Source: Methylomonas rosea (lineage in GTDB: Bacteria > Pseudomonadota > Gammaproteobacteria > Methylococcales > Methylomonadaceae). From it: 64,000 nt of DNA. The stretch covers positions 1 to 64,000 of the forward strand of contig NZ_JANIBL010000013.1 of assembly GCF_024505055.1 (NCBI RefSeq). Reading direction: 5' to 3'. The stretch's first letter is position 1. Each line of letters starts with the position of its first letter. The notes beneath the pieces were generated by a model that worked only from the letters and a program-made list of their open reading frames with translations, was not told the origin of the DNA and searched no databases. Below, in pieces: positions 36,572 through 44,372 of this stretch. The position numbers and the translations under genes were made by a program.

Positions 36572-37058
36572 AATGGTCGGTCTAGGCCTGTTATTCTCGG
36601 CGCGGATGGCGTTTGGTCTGGAGTCGGATTCCGAACAACCCATCTACATCGATTCGGATAATGCGGTTTACGACGAAAAGGCGCAGATCAGCACCTATAC
36701 CGGCAATGTGGTTGCTACTCAGGGGACGATCAGAATCGATGGCGACAAGTTGGTGGTTTACTTGAAGGATGGCGCGATTATCAAATTGATTGCCACCGGT
36801 AAACCGTCACGATTCAAACAGTTGCCGGCGGTTGGCAAGGAAGAAATGCACGGGGAAGGATTGATCAACGAATTTTACCCCGACCAGAATTTGCTGAAAT
36901 TTATGAAAAATGCCTCGGTTTGGCAGGGTGATGCCAAACAATCCAGTGAGTATATCGAGTACGATACCAAGAACTCCTTGCTGAAGGCTGGTGAAGCGCA
37001 ATCCGACGGCAAGCGCGTGCACTCGGTTATTAAACCTAAGCCCAAGCAGGCGCAATAA
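36558..37058 (+). CDS. lptA: LptA, periplasmic LPS bridge protein
   Basis: 166 residues: short signal peptide (VGLGLLFSARMAFG), then an OstA-like domain (IYIDSDNAVYDEKAQISTYT, GNVVATQGTIRIDGDKLVVY). Subunits stack end to end to form the bridge that carries LPS from LptC to LptD. The C-terminus is basic (KPKPKQAQ). The stop TAA overlaps the lptB ATG (TAATG). Confidence 0.93.
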   Translation: MKLSKMVGLGLLFSARMAFGLESDSEQPIYIDSDNAVYDEKAQISTYTGNVVATQGTIRIDGDKLVVYLKDGAIIKLIATGKPSRFKQLPAVGKEEMHGEGLINEFYPDQNLLKFMKNASVWQGDAKQSSEYIEYDTKNSLLKAGEAQSDGKRVHSVIKPKPKQAQ

Positions 37059-37783
37059 TGGCGCGATTGGTTGCGGAACAGCTGTTTAAACGCTACAACA
37101 ACCGAAATGTGGTCGATGGGGTCAGTCTGAGGGTCGATACCGGGGAAGTAGTAGGTTTGCTGGGCCCGAACGGCGCCGGGAAAACCACCAGCTTTTACAT
37201 GATGGTGGGTTTGGTCAAAGCCGATAGCGGCGAGATTTTTCTCGACGAGCAACGCATCACGCATCATCCGATGCATCGGCGCGCGCGCTTGGGGATCGGT
37301 TATCTGGCGCAAGAGGCTTCGGTATTTCGTAAATTGAGCGTGGCCGACAATTTACGCGCGGTATTGCAGATTCGGGCCGATTTGACCGATGGGCAAATCG
37401 AGTTGTTGATTGATGAGTTGCTGACAGAGTTTAATATCAACCACTTGCGCAATCAGGTGGCTCTGGGGCTGTCAGGCGGCGAACGGCGCCGGGTGGAAAT
37501 TGCCAGGGCGTTAGCGAGTGAGCCGCAGTTTATCCTGCTCGACGAACCGTTTGCTGGTGTCGATCCGATTTCGGTGCTGGAGTTGCAAAAAATCATTGCG
37601 CACTTGAAGCACCGGGGTATCGGTATTTTGATTACCGAACACAAAGTGAGGGAAACATTGGAGATTTGCGACCGCGCTTATATTTTGAACAATGGGAAGG
37701 TTATCGCCGAAGGCCAGTCGCGCCAGTTGGTGGATAACGAAGAGGTGCGTAGAGTGTATCTGGGCGAGAAATTTAGTTTATGA
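37058..37783 (+). CDS. lptB: LptB, LPS export ATPase
   Basis: 241 residues of ABC ATPase: Walker A GPNGAGKTTSFYM, signature LSGGERRRVEIARALA, Walker B FILLDEPFAGVDPISV, His switch ITEHKVRETL. The GPNGAGKTTSFYMMVG and YLAQEASVFRKL motifs are LptB-specific. It powers LPS extraction with LptFG. It is followed 13 bp later by rpoN, as in most gammaproteobacteria. Confidence 0.96.
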   Translation: MARLVAEQLFKRYNNRNVVDGVSLRVDTGEVVGLLGPNGAGKTTSFYMMVGLVKADSGEIFLDEQRITHHPMHRRARLGIGYLAQEASVFRKLSVADNLRAVLQIRADLTDGQIELLIDELLTEFNINHLRNQVALGLSGGERRRVEIARALASEPQFILLDEPFAGVDPISVLELQKIIAHLKHRGIGILITEHKVRETLEICDRAYILNNGKVIAEGQSRQLVDNEEVRRVYLGEKFSL

Positions 37784-37796
37784 AATTCGAATAGTC

Positions 37797-39233
37797 ATGA
37801 AGCAATCTCTACAACTCCGTATCGGTCAGAGTCTGACCATGACGCCGCAATTGCAGCAGGCCATCAAACTGTTGCAGATGTCGACTTTGGATTTACAACA
37901 GGAAATCCAGCAAGCCTTGGAATCCAACATGATGTTGGAAATCGATGAAGAGGAGTTGCCGAATCTCGAGTTCAGGGACAAAAAGCTGGAAAACACCGAT
38001 CAGCAGACCAGCGAGGGCTCGCAAACGGATATGCCGGATGAGTTGCCTGTCGATGTCAGTTGGGACGACGTTTACGAAAGTTCGTTGCCCAGCGGCGGAG
38101 ATGATGGCGATAGTCCCGAGTTTGAGGCCTTTCGCGGTAAGTCCGAGTCTTTAAGGGATCATCTGGTCTGGCAGTTGGAGTTGATTCCGATCTCGGATCG
38201 CGATTATGCGATTGCTACGTCCATCATCGACGCGGTCAATGACGACGGGTATGTGACCAGCGAATTGACTGATATTTTCCAGGGCTTGCAGGATCAACTG
38301 GAAGGCTTGGAAATGGATGAAGTCCTGGCCGTGCTGCATATGGTGCAAAACTTTGACCCCGTCGGCGTGGCCGCGCTGGATTTGGCCGATTGTCTGGGCT
38401 TACAGCTCCAGCAATTGCCGGTTACGACGCCTTATCGGTCAGAAGCTTTGGAGTTCGTGCATAGACATTTGGATTTATTGGCCAGTTGCGATCAGGCCCG
38501 CCTGATGAAGCGGATTGGCCTGACCGAGGATGTGCTGAAGGGCGTATTGGCGCTGATTAGAACCCTGGACCCCAAGCCGGGCGCACGCTTGCAGGATTCG
38601 GATGTCGAATATGTGGTGCCTGACGTGTTTGTCGCCAAAGTCAGCGGCCAGTGGCTGGTTAGTCTGAACCCGGAGATCGCGCCCAAATTGCGTGTCAATC
38701 CATTTTATTCCGGGATGATCAAACGTGCCGACAATAGCCATGACAACGTCAGCATGAAAAATCATCTTCAGGAAGCGCGCTGGTTTATCAAAAGCCTGCA
38801 TAGCCGCAACGACACCTTGTTGCGGGTGGCGAGAAGTATCGTCGAAAAACAAGGCGATTTTTTCGAGCACGGCGCGATTGCGATGAAGCCGATGGTATTG
38901 CGCGATATTGCCGAGGAGCTGGAGTTACACGAATCGACTATCTCTCGGGTCACCACGCAAAAATACATGCACACCCCGCACGGTGTGATCGAATTTAAAT
39001 ATTTTTTCTCCAGCCATGTCAGTACCGATGGTGGGGGAGAGTGTTCGGCGACCGCGATTCGGGCGCTGATAAAAGAGTTGGTCGGCAGTGAAAATCCGGC
39101 CAAGCCATTGAGCGATAGTAAAATATCGGACTTATTGAATGAGAAGGGCATTAATGTCGCGCGCCGCACCATTGCCAAATATCGGGAAGCGATGTCCATT
39201 CCTTCAACCAGCCAGCGGAAAAGGCACATTTGA
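37797..39233 (+). CDS. rpoN: RNA polymerase sigma-54 factor
   Basis: 478 residues. Region I (MKQSLQLRIGQSLTMTPQLQ, then AIKLLQMSTLDLQQEIQQ) binds activators; an acidic region II (~60-115) follows; the core-binding domain and helix-turn-helix (LRDIAEELELHESTISRVT) come next; the RpoN box ARRTIAKYREAM near the C-terminus reads the -24 element. It serves activators such as the FisR-like protein at 969-2324. ATG at 37797 is set by the conserved N-terminus. Confidence 0.97.
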   Translation: MKQSLQLRIGQSLTMTPQLQQAIKLLQMSTLDLQQEIQQALESNMMLEIDEEELPNLEFRDKKLENTDQQTSEGSQTDMPDELPVDVSWDDVYESSLPSGGDDGDSPEFEAFRGKSESLRDHLVWQLELIPISDRDYAIATSIIDAVNDDGYVTSELTDIFQGLQDQLEGLEMDEVLAVLHMVQNFDPVGVAALDLADCLGLQLQQLPVTTPYRSEALEFVHRHLDLLASCDQARLMKRIGLTEDVLKGVLALIRTLDPKPGARLQDSDVEYVVPDVFVAKVSGQWLVSLNPEIAPKLRVNPFYSGMIKRADNSHDNVSMKNHLQEARWFIKSLHSRNDTLLRVARSIVEKQGDFFEHGAIAMKPMVLRDIAEELELHESTISRVTTQKYMHTPHGVIEFKYFFSSHVSTDGGGECSATAIRALIKELVGSENPAKPLSDSKISDLLNEKGINVARRTIAKYREAMSIPSTSQRKRHI

Positions 39234-39272
39234 TCAATCTGGAAGAATAATTTTTAAAAACAGGAGTATTCC

Positions 39273-39563
39273 ATGCAAGTCAGTATCACAGGTCATCACG
39301 TAGAAGTCACCGAAGCATTAAAAGCCTACGTTGATGAAAAAATCAGCAAAATCAAACGTCATTTCGACAATGTCGTTGATGTTCACGTTATTTTGACCGT
39401 TGAGAAGCTTGAGCAAAAAGCCGAAGCAGCCGTGCAAATCAGCGGCGCCAAACTGTATGCCGAAGATGTGCAAGAAGATATGTACGCGGCTATCGACAGC
39501 ATGGTCGACAAACTCGACAGACAAATCGTCAAACATAAAGAAAAAAATCAGAACCATCGTTAA
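39273..39563 (+). CDS. hpf: Ribosome hibernation-promoting factor, short form
   Basis: 96 residues (MQVSITGHHVEVTEALKAYV, KISKIKRHFDNVVDVHVIL). A short HPF/YfiA domain that binds the decoding region of resting ribosomes and helps 100S dimer formation. It has its own good RBS (CAGGAG). It sits in the rpoN cluster as expected, but the next gene is rapZ rather than ptsN. Confidence 0.95.
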   Translation: MQVSITGHHVEVTEALKAYVDEKISKIKRHFDNVVDVHVILTVEKLEQKAEAAVQISGAKLYAEDVQEDMYAAIDSMVDKLDRQIVKHKEKNQNHR

Positions 39564-39619
39564 TTTGAGCTTGAGCGATACAGAGTGAATAGGCTTATTT
39601 GCTCTGTATCGATTTGGAT

Positions 39620-40477
39620 ATGAAACTAGTCATCGTTAGCGGCTTATCGGGATCGGGCAAGAGTATCGCTTTGGATACCCTGGAAGATTGCGGCTATTAC
39701 TGTATCGACAATCTTCCCGTGACCTTACTCGAGGATTTTGTCGATCATGTGATGCTGAAAGATCCGGCCACCTACAGTAAAACAGCCATCGGTATCGATG
39801 CCAGAAACCGTAATCAGAAGTTGGCGGATTTTCCGGATAGTCTGAGCTCTATTCGCAACAAAGGCATCGATTGCGAACTGGTTTACATGGAGGCGGACGA
39901 GAACATTATTCTGAAGCGTTACAGTGAAACGCGCCGCCGCCATCCGCTGACCACAGAAAGCCGACCGCTACGCGAGGCTCTGGAAATCGAACGGGAAATG
40001 CTGCGGCCCGTGGCGACCCGTGCCGACATAGTCATCGATACCAGTTTCACCCACTATCATCAGTTACGGGATTTGCTGAAAAACCGTTTGGGCGAAAAGG
40101 GCAAAAGTTCTTTGTCGATTTTGTTTCAGTCCTTCGGTTTTAAATACGGTATTCCGTTGGATGCCGACTTTGTGTTCGATGCCCGCAGTTTGCCCAATCC
40201 CTATTGGGCGCCGGAGCTGAGAGGATTGACCGGTAAGCACGCCGAGGTCATCGATTTTTTGCAGAACGAAGTGATCGTGAAAGAGTTTCTGCATGACATA
40301 GGTTATTTCATCGGTCGCTGGGCGCCGCGCTTCGAGTCGGATAATCGCAGTTATTTAACCATAGCGATCGGTTGTACCGGTGGTCAACATCGCTCGGTTT
40401 ACCTAGTTGAGGCATTAAGTAAGCACTTTCAAACTATTACTCCTAACGTTATCGTCAGGCATCGGGAATTGCGTTAA
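39620..40477 (+). CDS. rapZ: RapZ, RNase adapter/nucleotide-binding protein
   Basis: 285 residues: Walker A GLSGSGKSIAL near the N-terminus, EDCGYYCIDNLP, VDVRN-like SIGIDARNR region, and the C-terminal RNA- and amino-sugar-binding domain with SFGFKYGIPLDADFVFDAR, NPYWAPELRGLTG and IGCTGGQHRSVY. In E. coli RapZ senses glucosamine 6-phosphate and guides RNase E to GlmZ; here small RNA targets are not known. ATG at 39620 puts MKLVIVSGLSG at the start, matching the family. Confidence 0.95.
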   Translation: MKLVIVSGLSGSGKSIALDTLEDCGYYCIDNLPVTLLEDFVDHVMLKDPATYSKTAIGIDARNRNQKLADFPDSLSSIRNKGIDCELVYMEADENIILKRYSETRRRHPLTTESRPLREALEIEREMLRPVATRADIVIDTSFTHYHQLRDLLKNRLGEKGKSSLSILFQSFGFKYGIPLDADFVFDARSLPNPYWAPELRGLTGKHAEVIDFLQNEVIVKEFLHDIGYFIGRWAPRFESDNRSYLTIAIGCTGGQHRSVYLVEALSKHFQTITPNVIVRHRELR

Positions 40478-40512
40478 CGCAATTACCCAGCCCAATTTCT
40501 TGGTTTTTACCC

Positions 40513-41871
40513 ATGACATCAGCAGCAAAGCTTGAAAATACCGAGCATCTTTTAGATCGCGCCATCGAAGTGTTGGCAAAAGACTCTCTGATCGAGATTA
40601 GGAACTTAGTGCGTTCCTTATACCCGGCGGAAGCGGCGCATATTCTCGAGTCTTTGGAGCCGGAGCTGCGAGCTAAACTGTGGGCGGTGATGCCGCCCAG
40701 CGTGATCGGCGAAATTCTGGTCGAGATAAATGTCGAAGTGGGCAGCAGCTTACTGAAAATCACCGATAGAAAGGATTTGATAGCCGCTACCGAATCGATG
40801 GGTGCTGACGGCATGGTCGATCTGCTGCATGTATTGCCCGAACCCTTGCTGTCGCAAGTGATGGAATCGATCGGCGTACATAATCGCAATCGTATCGAAA
40901 AGGCGCTTAGCTACGACGAGCATACCGCCGGCGGCTTGATGTCTGACGACGTATTAACCATTCGTGCCGATGTGACGCTGGACGTGGTGACGCGTTATTT
41001 GCGGTTGCGCGGGAATATGCCTGCCGCTACAGACAGCCTAATCGTGGTGGATCGCAAAGAGCAGTTTCAGGGCTTGTTGCCGATTAATCAATTGTTGACG
41101 CACGATCCGCACACCAAGGTTGAGTCGATTATGGACACCCGTAGCTCAGCTATTCCGTACGGTATGTCTAGTCGCGACGTAGCGGGTTTGTTCGAGCGGC
41201 GGAAATTGCTGTCCGCGCCAGTATTGGCGGATGACGGCAAGGTATTGGGGCGCATCACTATCGACGATGTCGTGGGTTTGATTCGTGAGGAGGCCAATCA
41301 CTCGCTAATGAGCATGGCCGGCTTGAGCGAAGAGCAGGATATGTTTGCGCCGGTCTTTAGTAGTGCCAAACGACGCGCGCTCTGGTTGGGTGTGAATTTG
41401 CTTACCGCGTTCCTGGCCGCTTCGGTCATCGATTTGTTTGAGGCCACCATTCAGCAGATCGTCGCATTGGCGGTATTAATGCCGATTGTTGCTAGTATGG
41501 GCGGTATCGCTGGTAGTCAGACTTTAACACTGGTTGTCAGGGGTTTAGCCTTGCGGCAAGTCACCACTAGTAATGCCGTGAGTCTTTTGTTTAAAGAGGT
41601 CTCCGTAGGCCTGTTAAACGGCTTGGTCTGGGCTGTTGTGGTGGCGGTAGTGGCCGGGCTGTGGTTCCATAATCCGCATATCGGCATGCTGCTCGGCGTG
41701 GCGATGTTGATCAATTTGGTCTGTGCCGCCTTATCGGGTGTGGCGATTCCAGTGTTGTTGGACAAGATCGGTGTGGATCCCGCTCTGGCTGGCGGCGTGT
41801 TGCTGACCACCGTTACCGATGTAGTTGGATTCATGGCATTTTTGGGCTTGGCAACCTTGTTTTTACTGTAA
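40513..41871 (+). CDS. mgtE: MgtE-family magnesium transporter
   Basis: 452 residues. The cytoplasmic N domain (~1-130; VRSLYPAEAAHILESLEP), then two CBS domains (~135-255; TAGGLMSDDVLTIRADVTLD, GRITIDDVVGLIREE), then five membrane helices from ~285. The helices carry the Mg2+ pore signature PALAGGVLLTTVTDVVGF; MPIVASMGGIAGSQTLTLVVR is also typical. The cytoplasmic domains close the pore at high Mg2+. It follows rapZ by 35 bp; no room for an M-box riboswitch. Confidence 0.94.
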   Translation: MTSAAKLENTEHLLDRAIEVLAKDSLIEIRNLVRSLYPAEAAHILESLEPELRAKLWAVMPPSVIGEILVEINVEVGSSLLKITDRKDLIAATESMGADGMVDLLHVLPEPLLSQVMESIGVHNRNRIEKALSYDEHTAGGLMSDDVLTIRADVTLDVVTRYLRLRGNMPAATDSLIVVDRKEQFQGLLPINQLLTHDPHTKVESIMDTRSSAIPYGMSSRDVAGLFERRKLLSAPVLADDGKVLGRITIDDVVGLIREEANHSLMSMAGLSEEQDMFAPVFSSAKRRALWLGVNLLTAFLAASVIDLFEATIQQIVALAVLMPIVASMGGIAGSQTLTLVVRGLALRQVTTSNAVSLLFKEVSVGLLNGLVWAVVVAVVAGLWFHNPHIGMLLGVAMLINLVCAALSGVAIPVLLDKIGVDPALAGGVLLTTVTDVVGFMAFLGLATLFLL

Positions 41872-41939
41872 GGAACTGTGCTTTTTGTCACGGAAAATGA
41901 TAGTATTTCGGACATTCAGTAGCGGATTTTCCAAACTCG

Positions 41940-42680
41940 ATGTCAACCGGCGCACCTACTTCGCAAAAAACAGCTTTGGAGTTTAAAAGCACGTCTCTGA
42001 CCGTGCCGGTGTTGCTGTTAGCCAGTAATGACATGTCTTTGATCGATCAGCAGCTCAAGGAAAAAGTGATTCAAGCCCCCGAGTTTTTTAAAAACTCGCC
42101 ATTGCTGATCGATCTGCAAAAACTTAACGCTCAAAACCTGCCAATTGATTTCACCGAAATAGTCGCTATCGTCCGTCAGCACGGCTTCATGCCGATAGGG
42201 TTGCGCGGCGGTAACGAAAAACAGAACGGCGACGCCTTGGCTATGAATTTGCCTCAGCATTCCCTGCACGGCAGCAATGTGCCCCTGGTCAACAAGGTGC
42301 CGGCAAAAACTTTGCCGACACCCGCGCCGGAAGAGCAAAAGCAAGCTAGTCAATCAATAGAAAATAAATTAGTGACCCAGCCTATCCGCTCGGGCCAGCG
42401 GGTTTATGCAAAAGGCGATTTGATCGTCACTGCAACCGTTAGTGCCGGCGCGGAAATCATGGCGGAAGGTAATATTCATATATACGGATCCTTGCGTGGA
42501 CGGGCGTTAGCCGGTGTGCTGGGTAACGTCAACAGCCGTATTTTTTGTTCGGATTTGCAAGCCGAACTGATTTCGATAGCCGGCATTTACCAGCTCAGCG
42601 ACGACTTGAGCAAGTATCCCGCGCACAAGCCCGTACAGATCAGTCTGGATAACCAGACTCTGATTATCAAAGATATTTAA
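41940..42680 (+). CDS. minC: Septum site-determining protein MinC
   Basis: 246 residues. The N-terminal domain (~1-105; ALEFKSTSLTVPVLLLA, FFKNSPLLIDLQKL) blocks FtsZ polymer formation; a proline/glutamine-rich linker (~115-140) leads to a beta-helical MinD-binding domain (QRVYAKGDLIVTATVSAGAE, then GNIHIYGSLRGRALAGVLG). First gene of minCDE; 21 bp before minD. Confidence 0.94.
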   Translation: MSTGAPTSQKTALEFKSTSLTVPVLLLASNDMSLIDQQLKEKVIQAPEFFKNSPLLIDLQKLNAQNLPIDFTEIVAIVRQHGFMPIGLRGGNEKQNGDALAMNLPQHSLHGSNVPLVNKVPAKTLPTPAPEEQKQASQSIENKLVTQPIRSGQRVYAKGDLIVTATVSAGAEIMAEGNIHIYGSLRGRALAGVLGNVNSRIFCSDLQAELISIAGIYQLSDDLSKYPAHKPVQISLDNQTLIIKDI

Positions 42681-42701
42681 GCTTTTCTTGGAGGAACAAC
42701 A

Positions 42702-43514
42702 TTGGCCAGAATTATCGTAGTAACATCGGGAAAAGGTGGTGTGGGCAAAACCACAACCAGCGCCGCTATCGCGATGGGCTTGGCGAAGCGTGGACATAAA
42801 ACCGCTGTGATCGATTTCGATGTGGGGCTGCGTAATCTCGACTTGATCATGGGATGCGAGCGTCGCGTGGTTTATGATTTGGTTAATGTGATCAACAACG
42901 AAGCGACCCTGAATCAAGCCTTGATCAGAGACAAGCGTTGCGACCAGTTATTTATATTGCCGGCATCGCAAACCCGTGATAAAGATGCCTTAACAACGGA
43001 AGGCGTTGGCAAAATTCTGGAAGAGTTGTCCAAAGACTTTAAATACATCGTTTGTGACTCACCGGCAGGAATAGAGCGCGGTGCTACACTTGCCATGTAC
43101 TTTGCTGACGATGCGTTTGTGGTGACTAACCCGGAAGTCTCATCGGTCAGGGATTCGGATCGTATGCTGGGTATTTTGTCCAGCAAATCGCGCCGCGCCG
43201 AGAACGGCGAAGAGCCGATCAAGGAATATTTGTTGTTGTCGCGCTATTCGCCGGATCGGGTGAAATTGGGCGAGATGCTCAGCGTTGACGATGTACAGGA
43301 AATTTTGTCGCTACATTTGTTGGGCGTTATACCCGAATCCAAGTCTGTATTGAATGCGTCAAACTCCGGTACGCCGGTGATTCTCGATGAGCAAAGCGAT
43401 GCAGGGCAGGCCTATGCGGACATCGTGGCGCGTTACTTGGGTGAAACTAAACCGCATCGTTTTATTGAGGAAGAGAAAAAGGGCTTATTGAGTAAGCTAT
43501 TCGGGAGCAAGTGA
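42702..43514 (+). CDS. minD: Septum site-determining ATPase MinD
   Basis: 270 residues of deviant Walker A ATPase: SGKGGVGKTTTSAA (signature Lys included), IDFDVGLRNLDLIMGCE, VCDSPAGIERGA. The last residues FIEEEKKGLLSKLFGS form the amphipathic membrane-targeting helix. With ATP it binds the membrane and recruits MinC. The start is TTG at 42702, supported by TGGAGGA 7 nt upstream and by the conserved ARIIVVTSGKGG right after it. Confidence 0.97.
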   Translation: MARIIVVTSGKGGVGKTTTSAAIAMGLAKRGHKTAVIDFDVGLRNLDLIMGCERRVVYDLVNVINNEATLNQALIRDKRCDQLFILPASQTRDKDALTTEGVGKILEELSKDFKYIVCDSPAGIERGATLAMYFADDAFVVTNPEVSSVRDSDRMLGILSSKSRRAENGEEPIKEYLLLSRYSPDRVKLGEMLSVDDVQEILSLHLLGVIPESKSVLNASNSGTPVILDEQSDAGQAYADIVARYLGETKPHRFIEEEKKGLLSKLFGSK

Positions 43515-43768
43515 TGAGTCTCTTAGATTATTTCAGATCCTCGAAAACCAATACGGCATCGCTGGCCAAGGAAAGATTGCAAATTCTGGTCGCCCATGAG
43601 CGTGCATCCAGAAATCAACCGTCCTATTTGCCCGAGTTGCAACAAGAATTGTTGGCGGTGATCCGTAAATATGTCAATGTCGGGCAGGATGCCATTACCG
43701 TTAATTTTGAACAGGATGGAAACCAGGAAACCCTGGAACTTAATATTGTGCTGCCTGATGAGCGTTAG
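43514..43768 (+). CDS. minE: Cell division topological specificity factor MinE
   Basis: 84 residues: membrane-targeting N-terminus (MSLLDYFRS), MinD-binding helix (AKERLQILVAHERA), and a C-terminal dimer domain (LPELQQELLAVIRKYV...LELNIVLP). It stimulates MinD ATP hydrolysis and drives pole-to-pole oscillation. The ATG overlaps the minD stop by one base (TGATG). Confidence 0.96.
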   Translation: MSLLDYFRSSKTNTASLAKERLQILVAHERASRNQPSYLPELQQELLAVIRKYVNVGQDAITVNFEQDGNQETLELNIVLPDER

Positions 43769-43868
43769 ATGTGTTGGCTAGCTTGATGCGGTTTGCGTCG
43801 CGGACGGCTGGATAACACGACTAAAAAACCCCCGATTTTTTTTGTTGTTTAAATGATGAGGAGTTGAA

Positions 43869-44066
43869 ATGGTGGATACAATTGGCGAAGCAGCTGGAGC
43901 AGTCTGGCAATATTTGGATACGCATGGCGAAGCTAGCGTTAATAAAGTCACAACCGAAACCGGCTTGGGTAAGAACGATGTACAGCGAGCTATCGGTTGG
44001 TTGGCTAAAGAAGACAAACTGAATATTGAAATGAAAGGACGCGTCGAAACGCTTTCATTGAAGTAA
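43869..44066 (+). CDS. Small winged-helix protein (DUF2582-like)
   Basis: 65 residues; GEAAGAVWQYLDTHGEASVN then GKNDVQRAIGWLAKEDKLNI is the winged helix-turn-helix of the DUF2582 family (PF10771), small proteins without a described target. GAGGAG about 8 nt before the ATG is a strong RBS. Composition matches the neighbours. It lies 100 bp after minE and may be monocistronic. Confidence 0.83.
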   Translation: MVDTIGEAAGAVWQYLDTHGEASVNKVTTETGLGKNDVQRAIGWLAKEDKLNIEMKGRVETLSLK

Positions 44067-44372
44067 AAGTTTTCCCGCATACCTGCTTAAGGTTGAGCTA
44101 AGTGTGGTGGCATTCAATACCGGCTCCTTGCCGGTTTGAGCGTCGCCGGGGTTTGCCCTTGGGCGGGTATCCTAATTGCCGCTGTGTTTTGTTGGTAAAT
44201 CTGTTACCTGACAGGAATGCGTGGCCCGCATAGACACGCGCCAGGCGCTCCGTCGAAATCAGATACCGCAGTAAACGCATTTTCGTTCGCCGACGGATTG
44301 GCTGTGTAATGCCGTAAAAACTATAAAAATACTGATTCTAATAACCCTCTAACGCGGAGTCTTTCTGTCGAA
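44067..44372. other. Intergenic region upstream of the NdvB-like gene
   Basis: 306 bp. A small hairpin with arms ACCGGC (44119-44124) and GCCGGT (44130-44135) is visible but lacks a U-tract. No tRNA or known riboswitch seen; a minus-strand frame at 44098-44280 has no family resemblance. The promoter of the glucan synthase gene should be here. Confidence 0.4.

Noticed and set aside
44098..44280. 60-residue minus-strand ORF or riboswitch before the glucan synthase
   Set aside because: No family match and no known aptamer consensus; only a small hairpin.
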